From contig NZ_JAEDOX010000018.1 in NCBI RefSeq assembly GCF_017872555.1, positions 1 to 49,135 on the forward strand: 49,135 bases of DNA, read 5' to 3'. A model generated the notes under the pieces. It saw nothing but the letters and a program-made list of their open reading frames with translations, did not search any database and was not told the origin of the DNA. The position numbers and the translations under genes are program-made. The DNA comes from Ruegeria sp. HKCCSA071 (GTDB taxonomy: Bacteria; Pseudomonadota; Alphaproteobacteria; Rhodobacterales; Rhodobacteraceae). Position 1 is the stretch's first letter, and the number at the start of each line of letters is the position of its first letter. This document shows, one piece after another, positions 1 through 8,961 of the stretch.

Positions 1-67
1 GAGACTTGGGGAAGAAGGGCTCAAGACGCGCCATCTGCGCATCCGTCAGCCAGAAAAGATCAGACAT
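1..67 (-). CDS. IS5-type transposase, N-terminal fragment cut by the window edge
   Basis: The ATG at 67 on the minus strand opens a 22-codon reading frame that is still open at base 1. The residues begin MSDLFWLTDAQMARLEPF, and the pattern 'LTDxQxxRLEPFFP' is the usual opening of IS5-type DDE transposases. The catalytic domain is not in the window, so activity cannot be judged. The gene lies just inside the proposed element end at 131, which is the normal arrangement for these one-gene elements. Confidence 0.75.
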   Translation of the reverse strand, partial: MSDLFWLTDAQMARLEPFFPKS

Positions 68-131
68 GGTCACCGCTAGTTTTTCGAACCGTGAATCACG
101 CCGCAATGCGGAAATCAATGGGTCCTGACCC
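1..131 (-). mobile_element. End of an IS5-type insertion sequence
   Basis: The first 67 bases encode, on the minus strand, the start of an IS5-type transposase, and the element runs off the left edge. Reading inward from the right, the end is GGGTCAGGACCC (minus strand, 131 to 120), which looks like a terminal inverted repeat. It is followed outward by CTAG, which would fit the short CTAG/YTAR target duplications known for some IS5-group elements. The other end is outside the window, so neither the repeat pair nor the duplication can be confirmed. The boundary at 131 is inferred. Confidence 0.72.
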
Positions 132-276
132 TAGGCAGAAGCTAAATAGTCGAACCATCAGTACTCAAAAAGCGGCAACGGAAGGCCCAGATTTAACATC
201 ATAGTTCGTGTAGGTGGGTTTAATCGGTGTGGTCGAAGCCTACTCACTCCTGTCCTTAGAGATGTGGTTCAAACCC

Positions 277-1944
277 TCACCGCGCAAACTTCTTGTGTTT
301 CAACCGCTTGGGCTCAAGCGCGTCCGGTCCGAGCCTCCGCTTTTTGTCCTCTTCGTAATCCTCGAAGTTGCCTTCGAACCATTCCACATGCGCGTCGCCT
401 TCGAACGCCAGAATATGCGTGCAAATCCGGTCGAGGAAGAAGCGATCGTGTGAGATGACGACGGCGCAGCCGGCGAAATCGACCAGCGCGTCTTCCAGTG
501 CGCGCAGGGTTTCGACGTCGAGGTCGTTTGTGGGTTCGTCCAGCAGCAGGACGTTGCCGCCCTCTTTCAACAGGCGGGCCATGTGGACGCGGTTGCGCTC
601 GCCCCCTGACAGAAGCGAGACCTTTTTCTGCTGGTCGCCGCCCTTGAAGTTGAAGGACGAGCAATAGGCGCGGGAATTGACCTGCGCGTCACCCAGCTGA
701 ATGATCTCGGCACCGCCGGTGATCGCCTCCCACACGGTGTCGTTGTCTTTCAGGTCGTCGCGGGACTGGTCGACATAAGACAGCTCGACCGTGTCGCCCA
801 GCGTGATGGTGCCGCTGTCGGGCTGTTCCTGACCGGTGAGCATCTTGAAGAGCGTCGATTTACCCGCGCCGTTGGGGCCGATGACGCCGACGATGCCGCC
901 GGGGGGCAGGGCGAAATCCAGCCCTTCGATCAGTTGCTTGTCGCCCATGTGTTTCGACAGGCCCTCGACCTCGATCACCTTGCCGCCAAGGCGCTGGCCG
1001 TTGGGGATGACGATCTGGGCGCGGGTCAGCTTTTCGCGTTCGGACTGTTCGGCCAGCTCGTTATAGGCGTTGATCCGGGCCTTGGATTTGGCCTGACGGG
1101 CCTTCTGGCCCTGACGCATCCATTCCAGTTCGCGCTGCAGTGTCTTTTGCTTGGACTTGTCCTCGCGGGCTTCCTGCTCGAGCCGTTTGGCTTTTTGCTC
1201 CAGCCATGCGGAGTAGTTGCCCTCGTAAGGAATGCCGCGGCCGCGGTCGAGTTCGAGGATCCAGCCGGTGATGTCATCCAGGAAGTAACGGTCATGGGTG
1301 ACGATCAGGATGGTGCCTTTGTAGTCGATCAGGTGCTGTTGCAGCCAGGCGATGGTTTCGGCGTCCAGGTGGTTGGTCGGTTCGTCCAGGAGCAGCATGT
1401 CGGGCGCTTCGAGCAGCAGCTTGCAAAGCGCCACGCGGCGTTTCTCACCGCCCGAGAGGTTGGCGATGTTGGCATCGTCCGGCGGGCAGCGCAGCGCCTC
1501 CATCGACACGTCGATCTGGCTGTCGAGGTCCCAGAGGTTTTCCGCGTCGATCGCGTCCTGCAGGGTGGTCATTTCCTCCATCAGCTCGTCCGAGTAATTC
1601 TCGGCGATCTCCATGGCGATCTCGTTGAAGCGGTCAACTTTGGCCTTTTTCGCCGCGACGCCCAGCATCACGTTTTCACGGACGGTGAGCGATTCATCCA
1701 GCTGCGGTTCCTGCGGCAGGTAACCGACCTTGGCACCTTGGGCGGCCCATGCCTCACCTGTGAAGTCAGTGTCGAGGCCGGCCATAATCTTCATCAGCGT
1801 CGATTTACCGGCGCCGTTGACGCCGACAACACCGATTTTCACGCCGGGCAGAAAGCTGAGGTGGATGTTTTCAAAGCACTTCTTGCCACCGGGATAGGTC
1901 TTGGAGACACCCTGCATGTGGTAGACATATTGATAGGCGGCCAT
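277..1944 (-). CDS. ettA: Energy-dependent translational throttle protein EttA (ABC-F)
   Basis: This is a soluble ABC-F ATPase of 555 aa that binds the ribosomal E site and gates translation elongation according to the ATP/ADP ratio. Two ABC domains are visible. The first has Walker A GVNGAGKST, signature LSGGEKRRV and Walker B LLLDEPTNHLD. The second has GPNGAGKST, LSGGERNRV and LLLDEPTNDLD. A charged linker rich in K/R/E/Q joins them, and there are no membrane segments. The start MAAYQYVYHMQGVSK at 1944 is chosen because an AGAGGA ribosome site precedes it and the length matches the EttA family; the frame stays open upstream for 34 codons without family resemblance. It is divergent from the MOSC gene at 2085. 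Confidence 0.96.
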   Translation of the reverse strand: MAAYQYVYHMQGVSKTYPGGKKCFENIHLSFLPGVKIGVVGVNGAGKSTLMKIMAGLDTDFTGEAWAAQGAKVGYLPQEPQLDESLTVRENVMLGVAAKKAKVDRFNEIAMEIAENYSDELMEEMTTLQDAIDAENLWDLDSQIDVSMEALRCPPDDANIANLSGGEKRRVALCKLLLEAPDMLLLDEPTNHLDAETIAWLQQHLIDYKGTILIVTHDRYFLDDITGWILELDRGRGIPYEGNYSAWLEQKAKRLEQEAREDKSKQKTLQRELEWMRQGQKARQAKSKARINAYNELAEQSEREKLTRAQIVIPNGQRLGGKVIEVEGLSKHMGDKQLIEGLDFALPPGGIVGVIGPNGAGKSTLFKMLTGQEQPDSGTITLGDTVELSYVDQSRDDLKDNDTVWEAITGGAEIIQLGDAQVNSRAYCSSFNFKGGDQQKKVSLLSGGERNRVHMARLLKEGGNVLLLDEPTNDLDVETLRALEDALVDFAGCAVVISHDRFFLDRICTHILAFEGDAHVEWFEGNFEDYEEDKKRRLGPDALEPKRLKHKKFAR

Positions 1945-2084
1945 GTCGCGTCCTCTGGGTCGGGAATTTGGGTTGAAACGCTGGATATCCGAGCGGGGCG
2001 GGCGGGGCAAGCTGGTGGTTTTGTGAATTTCGTCCCGTATCTGCATGGGCTAGGTTTGCCGGGCTGTATGAGGGGCATGAAGTA

Positions 2085-2552
2085 GTGGAACTGGCGGAAC
2101 TGATATCAGGCTGGGCGCAGCCAGGACGTGTCGAATGGATAGGCGTCCGGCCCGAGCGGCGGGTTGGGGTGGAGGTGGTGAGGGAGGCGGTGGTCTCGGC
2201 CGATGGGCTGGAAGGCGACCGGGGCCATGCGGGCAAGCGGGCGGTTTCTTTGATCCAGCAGGAGCATCTGGCGGCGATTGGGTCTTATCTGGGGCAGGGA
2301 CCCGTGGCCCCGGAAACCCTGCGGCGCAATCTGGTGGTTTCGGGGATCAATCTTGCCGCGCTCAAGGGGCGCGAGGTGCAGGTGGGCGAGGCTGTTTTGC
2401 GCTTTACCGTGATCTGCGCGCCGTGCAGCCGGATGGAAGAGGCGCTGGGCAAGGGCGGCTATTCTGCCGTGCGGGGGCATGGGGGATGGTGTGCCGAAGT
2501 TGTCAGGCCGGGGCGGGTTGCGCTGGGCGACGCCGTGCAACCGATTGATTGA
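2085..2552 (+). CDS. MOSC-domain sulfurase-type protein
   Basis: This small protein of 155 aa consists of a single MOSC domain, the fold at the C-terminus of molybdenum cofactor sulfurases, where a conserved cysteine carries sulfur. The central '[11 protein letters not shown]' segment and the late cysteine motif CAPCSRMEE (near residue 112) are typical of stand-alone MOSC proteins of the YiiM type. The start is a GTG preceded by GAGGGG. The gene lies divergent from ettA, and its TGA (2550-2552) sits 32 bp before the preferred nadD start. The substrate is unknown; detoxification of N-hydroxylated bases is one known role for the family, but nothing here shows it. Confidence 0.85.
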   Translation: MELAELISGWAQPGRVEWIGVRPERRVGVEVVREAVVSADGLEGDRGHAGKRAVSLIQQEHLAAIGSYLGQGPVAPETLRRNLVVSGINLAALKGREVQVGEAVLRFTVICAPCSRMEEALGKGGYSAVRGHGGWCAEVVRPGRVALGDAVQPID

Positions 2553-2584
2553 CAACGCGGCCCGGTTCTGAACATCAGCAGGTT

Positions 2585-3205
2585 ATGGAGCGATACGACA
2601 TCCCATACGCGCGGCCCGGGCAGGTCGTTGGGCTGTTCGGCGGGTCATTCGATCCGCCGCATCGGGGCCATGTGCATGTAACGCGTGAGGCGATGAAGGC
2701 CTTTGGTCTGGATCGGGTGTGGTGGCTGGTGTCACCCGGCAATCCGTTGAAAGAGCGGGGGCCTGCGCCGATCGCGCGGCGGATGGCGGCGGCGCGTCAG
2801 GTGATGCAGCATCCGAAGGTGGATGTGACGGATATCGAGGCGCTGGTCGGCACGCGGGCGACGGCGGACACTCTGACAGCGCTCAGGCGGCTTTACCCGC
2901 AGGTGCGGTTTGTCTGGCTGATGGGCGCGGATAATCTGGCGCAGTTTCATCGCTGGAAAGACTGGCGGCTGATCATGGACACTGTGCCAGTGGGCGTGGT
3001 GGCGCGGCCGGGCGAGCGGATCTCGGCCCGGATGTCGCCTGCGGCGCGGGTTTATGCGAAGTACCGGATCGACGGGCAGGCGCGGCATCTTCTGGGGCAG
3101 GCACAGGCCCCGGCGTGGTGTTTCGTGAACGTGCCGATGATCGATGTCAGTTCGACCGAACTCCGGACGCGCGGCGAATGGGGCGCAGAAGTGTTGCCGG
3201 AATAG
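2585..3205 (+). CDS. nadD: Nicotinate-nucleotide adenylyltransferase
   Basis: NadD transfers AMP from ATP to nicotinate mononucleotide, the penultimate step of NAD synthesis, in the cytosol. The 206-aa product carries the nucleotidyltransferase signature [11 protein letters not shown] at about residues 19-29. The C-terminal 'SSTELR' matches the ISSTxxR motif that contacts the ATP phosphates. The ATG at 2585 is preferred, with CAGCAGG upstream. An in-frame TTG at 2549 that overlaps the stop of the MOSC gene would add 12 residues and would imply coupled translation. The gene is followed by a peptidase gene on the same strand after 66 bp. Confidence 0.94.
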   Translation: MERYDIPYARPGQVVGLFGGSFDPPHRGHVHVTREAMKAFGLDRVWWLVSPGNPLKERGPAPIARRMAAARQVMQHPKVDVTDIEALVGTRATADTLTALRRLYPQVRFVWLMGADNLAQFHRWKDWRLIMDTVPVGVVARPGERISARMSPAARVYAKYRIDGQARHLLGQAQAPAWCFVNVPMIDVSSTELRTRGEWGAEVLPE

Positions 3206-3271
3206 CCCCAACGGGCGCATAATCTAACACAGTGGTTGTGTGCTTTTGATCTGTGGGATTTTAATTCGGCT

Positions 3272-4750
3272 ATGGCTGGTCGTTTTTCACGTCGATTGTT
3301 TCTGGGGGGATTGGGGGCGTCCCTGATCCCGGCAGCGGGCCTTGCGCAGGCGCCGCTTGTATCGCTGAGGCCGCAGGCGCGTGGGGTCATATTAAGCGGT
3401 GCCGAGCGATTGGTGGCCGCAGCAGGCCTGAAAGGCGAAGTTGTGTTTGCGGTTGCGGATGTGGCGACCGGGGCGCAACTGGAAGTGTTTGGTGACGGCG
3501 CAAGTCTGCCCCCGGCCAGCGTTGGAAAGGCAATGACCGCGCTTTATGCGCTGGATGTTCTGGGGCCGGAACACCGGTTCGAGACTCGGCTGGTGGCGGA
3601 TGGCCGGATCGAGAAGGGCGTTCTGCACGGCGATTTGATTCTGGTTGGGGGCGGCGACCCGCTGCTGGATACGGATGCGCTGGCCGCGATGGCGGCCAAT
3701 CTGCGCGAGGCCGGGATTATCGAAGTGCGCGGCGCGTTCAGGGTTTATGACGGGGCGTTGCCTTATGTGTTCAGCATCGATCCCGAACAGCCGGATCATG
3801 TGGGCTATAGCCCGGCCGTCAGCGGCATTTCCCTGAACTTCAATCGTGTCCATTTCGAATGGAAACGCGCAGGGAGTGGCTATGACATAACCATGGATGC
3901 CCGCAGTGCGCGTTATGTGCCTGCGGTGGATGTCTCGGCCATGCGGGTCGAGGATCGCAGCCTGCCGATCTATACCTATCAGGCAAGCGCGCGGCAGGAT
4001 CGCTGGACCGTGGCCAAGGGTGCGCTGGGCAATGGCGGGGCCCGCTGGTTGCCGGTGCGCAAACCCGCTTTGTACGCGGGCGATGTGTTTCGCACATTGG
4101 CGCGGTCGAACGGAATCGTTTTAAAGCGTGTTCAGGTGACACGCCAGAGCGTGCAGGGTGTCGATCTTGTTGTGCATCGCAGCGACAGATTGGATCATAT
4201 CCTGCGCGGGATGCTGAAATACTCGACCAACCTGACGGCCGAGATGGTCGGGCTGGCCGCAACCAGGGCGCGCGGTGTTGACCCGCACACCCTGGCGGAA
4301 TCAGCGGCCGAGATGAACCGGTGGGCGGCCAGTCGTTTCGGCGTGACCGGGATCGCCATGGTCGATCATTCTGGTCTGAGCGATGCCTCGCGCATGGTGC
4401 CGGCGGATTTGGTTGCGGCCCTTGTTGCAACACAGAAGTCGGGGATGTTGCGACCCCTGATGAAACCTTTTGCACTGACCGACCGGAACGGGCGGCCCGT
4501 CAAGAACCACCCGATCAAGGTTGATGCCAAGACAGGGACATTGAATTTTGTATCCGGGTTGGGTGGGTTCCTGACAACTGCGGACGGGGTTGATCTGGCA
4601 TTCGCGATTTTTACCGCTGATGTGGATCATCGCGCAACGATCCCACGCGCGCAGCGTGAACGCCCGGACGGCGCACGCAGCTGGAACAGCAGATCACGGA
4701 AATTGCAGCGCGCCTTGCTGGAGCGCTGGGGATCACTTTACGGAAGCTGA
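3272..4750 (+). CDS. dacB: D-alanyl-D-alanine carboxypeptidase/endopeptidase, S13 (PBP4-type), Tat-exported
   Basis: This periplasmic S13-family penicillin-binding protein would trim or cleave peptidoglycan cross-links. In the 492-aa product the three active-site motifs are intact: SVGK at residues 83-86, STN at 318-320 and KTG at 420-422. The wide gap between the first two motifs is the insertion typical of PBP4. The N-terminus RFSRRLFLGGLGASL carries a twin-arginine pattern followed by a short hydrophobic stretch and a likely cleavage after AGLAQA, so Tat export is inferred. The ATG at 3272 is chosen over a TTG at 3236 because it places the twin arginines close to the N-terminus. Confidence 0.92.
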   Translation: MAGRFSRRLFLGGLGASLIPAAGLAQAPLVSLRPQARGVILSGAERLVAAAGLKGEVVFAVADVATGAQLEVFGDGASLPPASVGKAMTALYALDVLGPEHRFETRLVADGRIEKGVLHGDLILVGGGDPLLDTDALAAMAANLREAGIIEVRGAFRVYDGALPYVFSIDPEQPDHVGYSPAVSGISLNFNRVHFEWKRAGSGYDITMDARSARYVPAVDVSAMRVEDRSLPIYTYQASARQDRWTVAKGALGNGGARWLPVRKPALYAGDVFRTLARSNGIVLKRVQVTRQSVQGVDLVVHRSDRLDHILRGMLKYSTNLTAEMVGLAATRARGVDPHTLAESAAEMNRWAASRFGVTGIAMVDHSGLSDASRMVPADLVAALVATQKSGMLRPLMKPFALTDRNGRPVKNHPIKVDAKTGTLNFVSGLGGFLTTADGVDLAFAIFTADVDHRATIPRAQRERPDGARSWNSRSRKLQRALLERWGSLYGS

Positions 4751-4776
4751 AACCTGAAACCGGCCTGAAGCGGGCG

Positions 4777-5199
4777 TCAGACGGTGTGGCGCGCCCGGGC
4801 CCCGCGCTCGATCGCGGCCGCGTGCAGGCGGTCGATGTTCAGCTCGTACCGGATTTCTTCCAGCAGGCGCAGTTCGGATTCGGCCAGCGTTCCGTCAGCG
4901 GCAGCGACGTCACAGGCCAGAGCATAGGCCGTTTCGTTCAAGCGTTCGGGCAGGTTGTCCCGGATCAGGCCAAACAGCGCATCCAGCCCGTCTTCCTGTT
5001 CGAACAAGTCAAACACGACCTGCGACACGTGGCGCATCCGGTCGATGTCGTACCCGGCGAAGACCGGCAACATGTTCACGGCGACCTCGATCTTGACCAG
5101 CTCGGCGGTTCGGATGGTTTCGTCGGAGGCCGAGATCGCAACCATGATCGCCACAAGGCAATCCTGTGGGGACATCGGGTGGGGAACTTGCTCGGTCAT
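4777..5199 (-). CDS. TerB-like tellurite-resistance family protein
   Basis: This 140-aa, all-helical acidic protein resembles the TerB family in its tandem pattern 'LVAIMVAISASDE...ELVKIEVAVNMLPVF' and 'ALACDVAAADGTLAESELRLLEEI'. The second segment is the acidic EF-hand-like D-x-D/E cluster typical of TerB. No other ter genes are nearby, so a role in tellurite resistance is not supported; many such solitary proteins are uncharacterised. An ATG at 5208 is also in frame, but an AGG directly abuts it. The ATG at 5199 has that AGG at normal spacing. It is convergent with dacB. Confidence 0.8.
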   Translation of the reverse strand: MTEQVPHPMSPQDCLVAIMVAISASDETIRTAELVKIEVAVNMLPVFAGYDIDRMRHVSQVVFDLFEQEDGLDALFGLIRDNLPERLNETAYALACDVAAADGTLAESELRLLEEIRYELNIDRLHAAAIERGARARHTV

Positions 5200-5301
5200 T
5201 CGGGGCATCCTGCTTGGGGTTCGTCAATGGCGCAGGATAGAAGGGGGGCAGGGCAGGTTCAACATCTTGTTTTGACCCAACTGTGCGGCAGGTTGAACCG
5301 G

Positions 5302-5676
5302 TCAGGTGTTCATTATCGCCATACCGCTGAGCAAAAGGCCCGCCCCGATCCAATAGCGCAGCCCCAGCGTTTCACCGAAGAACAGCCACGAGGCGAGGGG
5401 GACCAGTACGAAACTGAGGGCCATGAACGGATAGGCCTGCGACAGCGGCACATGCCTGAGGACGTAAATCCAGAGTATCGTCGCCGTGCCGTAAATCGCC
5501 AGCGCGACGAGCAGGAAAGGGTCGAGCAGGGTCTGCAACAGCCCCATCGCGCCGCTCGCGGTGCGGCCGTCGATCCGCCCGCCGGCGAGTTTGAACAATA
5601 CCTGCCCGACCGAAATCATGACAGGTGTCAGAAGCAGCCCGGTCCAGATCAGCACTGTGGGTGCGGTTGCGCTCAT
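5302..5676 (-). CDS. Small EamA/SMR-like membrane transporter (four helices)
   Basis: The 124-aa product is almost entirely hydrophobic, with four predicted membrane helices (about residues 8-27, 45-65, 72-93 and 99-121). It ends in a GETLGLRYWIGAGLLLSGM segment that matches the last helices of EamA/DMT transporters. Its size and the 'SQAYPFMALSFVLVPLASWLFFGE' region resemble the small multidrug-resistance and ArnE/ArnF flippase subunits. The start codon overlaps the stop of the upstream methyltransferase (ATGA), so the two are probably co-translated. The substrate is unknown. An amphipathic lipid or a small cation are the two precedents. Confidence 0.78.
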   Translation of the reverse strand: MSATAPTVLIWTGLLLTPVMISVGQVLFKLAGGRIDGRTASGAMGLLQTLLDPFLLVALAIYGTATILWIYVLRHVPLSQAYPFMALSFVLVPLASWLFFGETLGLRYWIGAGLLLSGMAIMNT

Positions 5677-6410
5677 GCAGCCTGATCCTTGAGGGGTTTT
5701 TCGGTGGGTTCCTCGGCCGGTCGATCCTCGCAGTAATAGATGTCACGCCCGATATCCTCGCAGGTGTGAAACCTGGGGCTGGGATGCACGGCGCGCAGAA
5801 AGCTGTGGGTGTAGGGAAAGAAATTGAAATGCGGGTTGAAGCTGTAGCGATATTCCCGTTCGCGCGGGACCACGATGATGACCCGCTTGCGCGCGACCCG
5901 GCGCAATTCAGCGATGGCGCGGCGGTAATCCAGCAGATGTTCGATCACATGGGTGCAGATGACTGTGTCGAAACTGTTGTCCTCAAAAGGCAGGTCCTCG
6001 ATCCGGGCGGCAACATATTTGATGTTTTCGATGGCTTCAGCGTCATCGACAACGAAATCGACACCGGTCATGGCCGTGATGTCCGGGCGCAAGGCGCGGA
6101 TGCGTTGAAGCAGGGCCCCGGTGCCGCAGCCGACATCGCAGATGCTGTCGCCAACAATGTCGCTGGCGATCCGGTCGATGCAGGCGTCGGAATTGTCGGT
6201 TCCGTCATGTACGCGCGGGTGTTCCCGGTAGAGCGTTTCGTATTCTTCGTCCGTCAGAAAAGGCGCGCGTTCGCGGAACGCCGCCAGCCGGGTAATGTGT
6301 TCCCCCCAGACACGGCGCGCCAGCCAGTGAAAGGCGGCGCTGTCGCGCAGGATCGGCGGGACGATATCCTCGAGCACAAAGCGGATCAGGTTGGTGGTTT
6401 CGCGTCGCAT
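5673..6410 (-). CDS. Class I SAM-dependent methyltransferase
   Basis: The 245-aa cytosolic protein has the SAM-binding motif DVGCGTGALL at about residues 92-101. An acidic loop follows (MTGVDFVVDD), and then the 'FDTVICTHVIEHLLDYRRAIAELRRVA' block typical of Methyltransf_11/25 enzymes. The substrate cannot be read from sequence. The C-terminal region, rich in aromatic residues (YRYSFNPHFNFFPYTHSFL), is probably the acceptor pocket. The start at 6410 follows a good AAAGGA site; an upstream ATG at 6461 lacks one. It overlaps the downstream EamA-like gene by 4 bp, suggesting that the modified product and the transported molecule may be related. Confidence 0.85.
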   Translation of the reverse strand: MRRETTNLIRFVLEDIVPPILRDSAAFHWLARRVWGEHITRLAAFRERAPFLTDEEYETLYREHPRVHDGTDNSDACIDRIASDIVGDSICDVGCGTGALLQRIRALRPDITAMTGVDFVVDDAEAIENIKYVAARIEDLPFEDNSFDTVICTHVIEHLLDYRRAIAELRRVARKRVIIVVPREREYRYSFNPHFNFFPYTHSFLRAVHPSPRFHTCEDIGRDIYYCEDRPAEEPTEKPLKDQAA

Positions 6411-6798
6411 CTCGTTTCCTTTGGTCCGGGGAGGTTTCCCGGCGTCTTTCCATCGTAGCACCGCAGTGCAAACACGCGAAATAACCGGGTCAGGTCAAAG
6501 CCTGTCGCCCGTGTCTTTTATGTTTCGCGCGCCAAACCCACCCCATGAGTGTGGCTGGAGTAAGGCCCGCGGATGGAAAAACCGGTGCGGGATGGTGGAC
6601 GCAGGGGGCGTGGACCAGAGGCTGAGGGCGGGCAGAACAGTCAATTAGCGGCAAAACCCCGTGACAAGGCGGTTTTCCAGGGTTCCGGTCGGTGAAAACA
6701 CTGGTGCTTTATTGACTCATGCTGCACTGGCACAATAGGAGGGGCCGGTCGGGTTGCGTGGTGCAGCCGCGACCGTTTCCCCAATGGAGCACATTGAA
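6411..6798. other. Gene-free interval between divergent methyltransferase and lysK
   Basis: This stretch of 388 bp holds no convincing ORF. It contains an inverted repeat AAAACC (6653-6658) / GGTTTT (6671-6676). Nearer to lysK there is a plausible sigma70-like element: TTGACT at 6712-6717 and AATAGG at 6734-6739, with a 16-bp spacer. The promoter assignment is weak, because alphaproteobacterial -10 boxes are loosely conserved. Confidence 0.4.
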
Positions 6799-8373
6799 AT
6801 GTCTGAACTGCGCGAAACCGCGATGTCGTCCAAGGCCTGGCCCTTTGAAGAGGCGCGCCGGTTGCTCAAACGCTATCAGAAAGGTTCTCCGGAAAAGGGG
6901 TATGTGCTGTTTGAAACCGGATACGGCCCGTCGGGCCTGCCGCATATCGGCACGTTCGGCGAGGTGGCGCGGACCACGATGGTCAAGCGCGCCTTTGAGG
7001 CGCTGTCGGATATCCCGACCAAGCTGATCTGTTTTTCGGACGATCTGGACGGGATGCGCAAGGTTCCCAGCAACGTGCCGAACCCCGAGGCGTTGGAAGA
7101 GCATTTGCAGCGCCCGCTGACCTCGGTTCCTGATCCGTTTGGCGAGTATGACAGCTTTGGCGAGCATAACAACGCGATGCTGCGCCGGTTCCTTGATACC
7201 TTCGGGTTCGAATATGAGTTCTATTCGGCGCGTGATTTCTATCGCTCGGGCCAGTTCGACGAGATCCTGAAGCGTGCCGTCGAGAAATATGACGACGTGA
7301 TGGCCATCATGCTGAAAAGCCTGCGGGAAGAACGCCAGCAGACCTATTCGATCTTCCTGCCGATCCACCCGGAAACCGGGCGGGTTCTGTATGTGCCGAT
7401 GAAAAAGGTCTGCGCCGAGACTTATACCGTCACCTTCGATGATGAAGACGGCAAGGAATGGACCGTTCCCGTCACCGGCGGCAACGTGAAGCTGCAATGG
7501 AAGCCGGATTTCGGGGCGCGCTGGGCGGCACTGGGCGTTGATTTCGAGATGTACGGCAAGGAACACGCGACCAACGAAAAGATCTATGACGGGATCTGCC
7601 GGGCCTTGGGTGGCCGCGCGCCCGAGCATTTCAGCTATGAGCTGTTTCTGGACGAGAACGGACAGAAGATTTCGAAATCGTCGGGCAATGGTGTCTCGAT
7701 TGACGAATGGCTGACATATGCGCCGACCGAGTCGCTGGCTTATTTCATGTACCAAAAGCCCAAGACGGCCAAGCGGATGCATTTCGACGTGATCCCGAAA
7801 GCCTATGATGAGTATCATCAGCAGCTGCGCGCCTATCCGGGGCAGGACCTGAAGGCGCAGTTGAACAACCCGGTCTGGCATATCCACGGCGGCGAAGTGC
7901 CTGAATCGACCCTGATCGTACCCTTTGCAATGCTGCTGAATCTGGCATCGGTTTCCGGTGCCGAAGACAAAGAGGCGCTGTGGGGCTTTATCCGCCGCTA
8001 TGCGCCCGAGGCAACGGCAGAGAGCCACCCCGATCTGGACAAGGCGGCCGGTTTCGCCGTGCGGTACTTCAACGATTTCGTCAAACCGACGCGCAAGCAT
8101 CGCGCGCCGACGGATCAGGAGCGCGAGGCGCTGGAAGCGCTGAAGGCGGCGCTTGAGGCATATGATGGCCCGACCGAGGATGAGGCGTTGCAATCGGTGG
8201 TCTATGCCATCGGCCGCGAGCGGTTTGATCCGATGAAAGGGTGGTTCTCGGCGCTGTACGAGGTGCTGCTGGGGGCCTCGCAAGGGCCGCGTTTCGGGGG
8301 TTTTATCGCGCTTTACGGCGTGCCCGAGACCATCGCGCTGATCGACAAGGCACTGGCCGGAGAGCTGGTCTGA
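6799..8373 (+). CDS. lysK: Lysyl-tRNA synthetase, class I
   Basis: This enzyme charges tRNA-Lys with lysine. It belongs to the class I (archaeal-type) LysRS family that many alphaproteobacteria use instead of the class II enzyme. In the 524-aa product the Rossmann-fold motifs are present: HIGT at residues 49-52 (after GYGPSGLP) and KISKS at 290-294. The C-terminal helical anticodon-binding region follows. The start [16 protein letters not shown] at 6799 has GGAG nine bases upstream; the further in-frame starts at 6754 and 6784 would add residues not expected in the family. The gene stands alone, with DUF4864 following after 48 bp. Confidence 0.95.
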   Translation: MSELRETAMSSKAWPFEEARRLLKRYQKGSPEKGYVLFETGYGPSGLPHIGTFGEVARTTMVKRAFEALSDIPTKLICFSDDLDGMRKVPSNVPNPEALEEHLQRPLTSVPDPFGEYDSFGEHNNAMLRRFLDTFGFEYEFYSARDFYRSGQFDEILKRAVEKYDDVMAIMLKSLREERQQTYSIFLPIHPETGRVLYVPMKKVCAETYTVTFDDEDGKEWTVPVTGGNVKLQWKPDFGARWAALGVDFEMYGKEHATNEKIYDGICRALGGRAPEHFSYELFLDENGQKISKSSGNGVSIDEWLTYAPTESLAYFMYQKPKTAKRMHFDVIPKAYDEYHQQLRAYPGQDLKAQLNNPVWHIHGGEVPESTLIVPFAMLLNLASVSGAEDKEALWGFIRRYAPEATAESHPDLDKAAGFAVRYFNDFVKPTRKHRAPTDQEREALEALKAALEAYDGPTEDEALQSVVYAIGRERFDPMKGWFSALYEVLLGASQGPRFGGFIALYGVPETIALIDKALAGELV

Positions 8374-8421
8374 TTTGACCTGAACCGGCATGGGGCTATC
8401 CTTGGAACAGGAGGTGGCCCC

Positions 8422-8823
8422 ATGCGTCGACTACTGCTTGCATTATCCCTGAGCGCCGGGCTGGCGTCGGGCGCATTTGCGCAGAGTGCCGAGATCGAGG
8501 CCAATATCGCGGCACAGATACAGGCCTTCCGGGCGGATGACTTTGCCACCGCTTTCACCTTTGCCAGCCCCAACATCCAGCGTCTGTTCCGAAACCCCGA
8601 CAATTTCGGCGCGATGGTGCGCAATGGCTATCCCATGGTCAGGCGTCCTGCCGACGTGAGTTTTCTGGAACTGCGCGAGGTCGATGGCGCGCTGTGGCAG
8701 AAGGTGATGATTACGGACGGTAACGGGCGGGTGCATCTTCTGGACTATCAGATGATCCCGCTGACGGAAGGCTGGAAGATCAACGGGGTGCAACTGTTGG
8801 GTGCCGCCGACCCTGCGGCCTGA
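8422..8823 (+). CDS. DUF4864 secreted protein
   Basis: The 133-aa product has a clear signal peptide (MRRLLLALSLSAGLASGAFAQ) and a mature domain beginning 'SAEIEANIAAQIQAFRADDFATAFTFASPNIQRLF', the recognisable DUF4864 pattern. The family has a cystatin/NTF2-like alpha+beta fold of unknown function and is common in Rhodobacterales. The residues 'NGYPMVRRPADVSFLEL' and the C-terminal 'DYQMIPLTEGWKINGVQL' are the best-conserved strands. The start has an AGGAGG site. It is probably periplasmic. No operon partner is evident beyond the preceding lysK. Confidence 0.85.
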   Translation: MRRLLLALSLSAGLASGAFAQSAEIEANIAAQIQAFRADDFATAFTFASPNIQRLFRNPDNFGAMVRNGYPMVRRPADVSFLELREVDGALWQKVMITDGNGRVHLLDYQMIPLTEGWKINGVQLLGAADPAA

Positions 8824-8961
8824 GGCAACACCACCGTCACGGTGAGATGAGCCGTGGTTAATTCCTTTTCGATATCCAGACTGTCGCGTTCGGGGCGGAC
8901 CTGAACACGGGGTTTGAACGCGTCGCCGGATTTGCGCGGCGCGATTGGGAAAGGGTTTTCA

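Noticed and set aside
934..2085. 383-codon plus-strand ORF opposite ettA
   Set aside because: It is a shadow frame in GC-rich DNA: no domain, and fully antisense to a clear ABC-F gene.
6709..8391. 560-codon minus-strand ORF opposite lysK
   Set aside because: It is fully antisense to a class I LysRS with intact motifs; its arginine/leucine-rich composition is that of a shadow frame.
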